This document shows, piece after piece, positions 63,745 through 64,000 of a stretch of DNA of 64,000 nt; position 1 is the stretch's first letter; each line of letters opens with the position of its first letter. The translations under genes and the position numbers were made by a program. Below the pieces are notes generated by a model. It was not told the origin of the DNA and ran no database searches. It was given only the letters and a program-made list of their open reading frames with translations. Origin of the DNA: Eriocheir sinensis (taxonomy: Eukaryota; Arthropoda; Malacostraca; Decapoda; Varunidae); the NCBI RefSeq assembly GCF_024679095.1, contig NC_066520.1:11897209-11961208 (forward strand), read 5' to 3'.

Positions 63745-64000
63745 TGTCCTATCCATTCATCTTATTCTATACCTCAACTTCACTCCCATACCAACTCCTC
63801 CAAGTCCACGTATATTGGGACCAAAACACTAGACAGTAAACAAGTCTCGGGACACTCTGGCAAACGCACCTTTAAAAATGTTAGAAGAGAAAACCCACAA
63901 CACCTGAGGATCAGTGTCTCGGCTGCCAGGACCACGCCACCTTCCCTCCCCCGCACCCCCACACCCCGGGACACCCCATCTGCTGCGTCGGCAAGTCCAC
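63745..64000. other. Unique sequence to window end, no gene
   Basis: Starts with the right target-site copy. The 64-codon minus frame at 63780-63974 has no recognisable feature. Confidence 0.35.

Overview
The window reads as eukaryotic, gene-poor nuclear DNA from an arthropod, most likely a decapod crustacean such as a crab, shrimp or lobster relative. Four things point there. Long, nearly pure microsatellites, (CT/GA)n, (CA/GT)n, (CCT/AGG)n, (AAT)n and (GTT)n, recur every one to three kilobases. There is a short interstitial run of the arthropod telomere motif TTAGG (as CCTAA). There is a CR1-like LINE whose 3' end is an 8-base (TTCTTATG)n tail, a type I associate with decapod genomes. There are several small inverted-repeat DNA transposon relics. 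Nothing looks bacterial: there are no operons, no Shine-Dalgarno-led genes and no CRISPR array. The species assignment is inference.

No complete host protein-coding gene can be supported. The long open frames are almost all translations of microsatellites (poly Ser-Leu, Arg-Glu, Cys-Val, Thr-His and similar). The one recognisable protein is the reverse transcriptase of a 5'-truncated LINE on the minus strand (16280-18680). It is interrupted by three in-frame stop codons but has no frameshift. A second LINE 3' end of about 150 bp lies at 63595-63744 between imperfect target-site duplications.

The mobile-element layer also includes four copies of one roughly 228-bp terminal-inverted-repeat family. 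Two of these are fused head to head at 15040-15567, and one of the pair carries a private 26-bp x4 tandem expansion. The others are at 33275-33502 and 57908-58134. A 257-bp PIF/Harbinger-like MITE lies at 39839-40095, with long inverted repeats and a TAA duplication. A 194-bp hAT-like MITE lies at 55892-56085, with a perfect 8-bp duplication.

Minisatellites form a second layer. The clearest is a 67-bp unit repeated about 14 times (56340-57290), followed by a diverged 68-bp relative (57455-57720). Others have units of about 174 bp (1.4 kb), 26 bp (15.2 kb), 66 bp (21.6 kb), 115 bp (48.7 kb), 130-150 bp (50.7 kb), 56-74 bp (54.2 kb) and about 190 bp (55 kb).

Between the repeats are short unique islands that could be regulatory or exonic. 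The best is a promoter-like block at 28105-28300 with an E-box, three CCAAT/ATTGG boxes, an E2F-like site, a CRE-like site and an arthropod-type TCAGT initiator. Others are clusters of homeodomain-type TAATTA sites (25.45, 25.93, 28.7, 60.9 kb) and isolated splice-site-like sequences next to short open frames. All of these are inferences that need transcript or conservation data. I found no convincing new biochemical system. The unusual content is repeat architecture.
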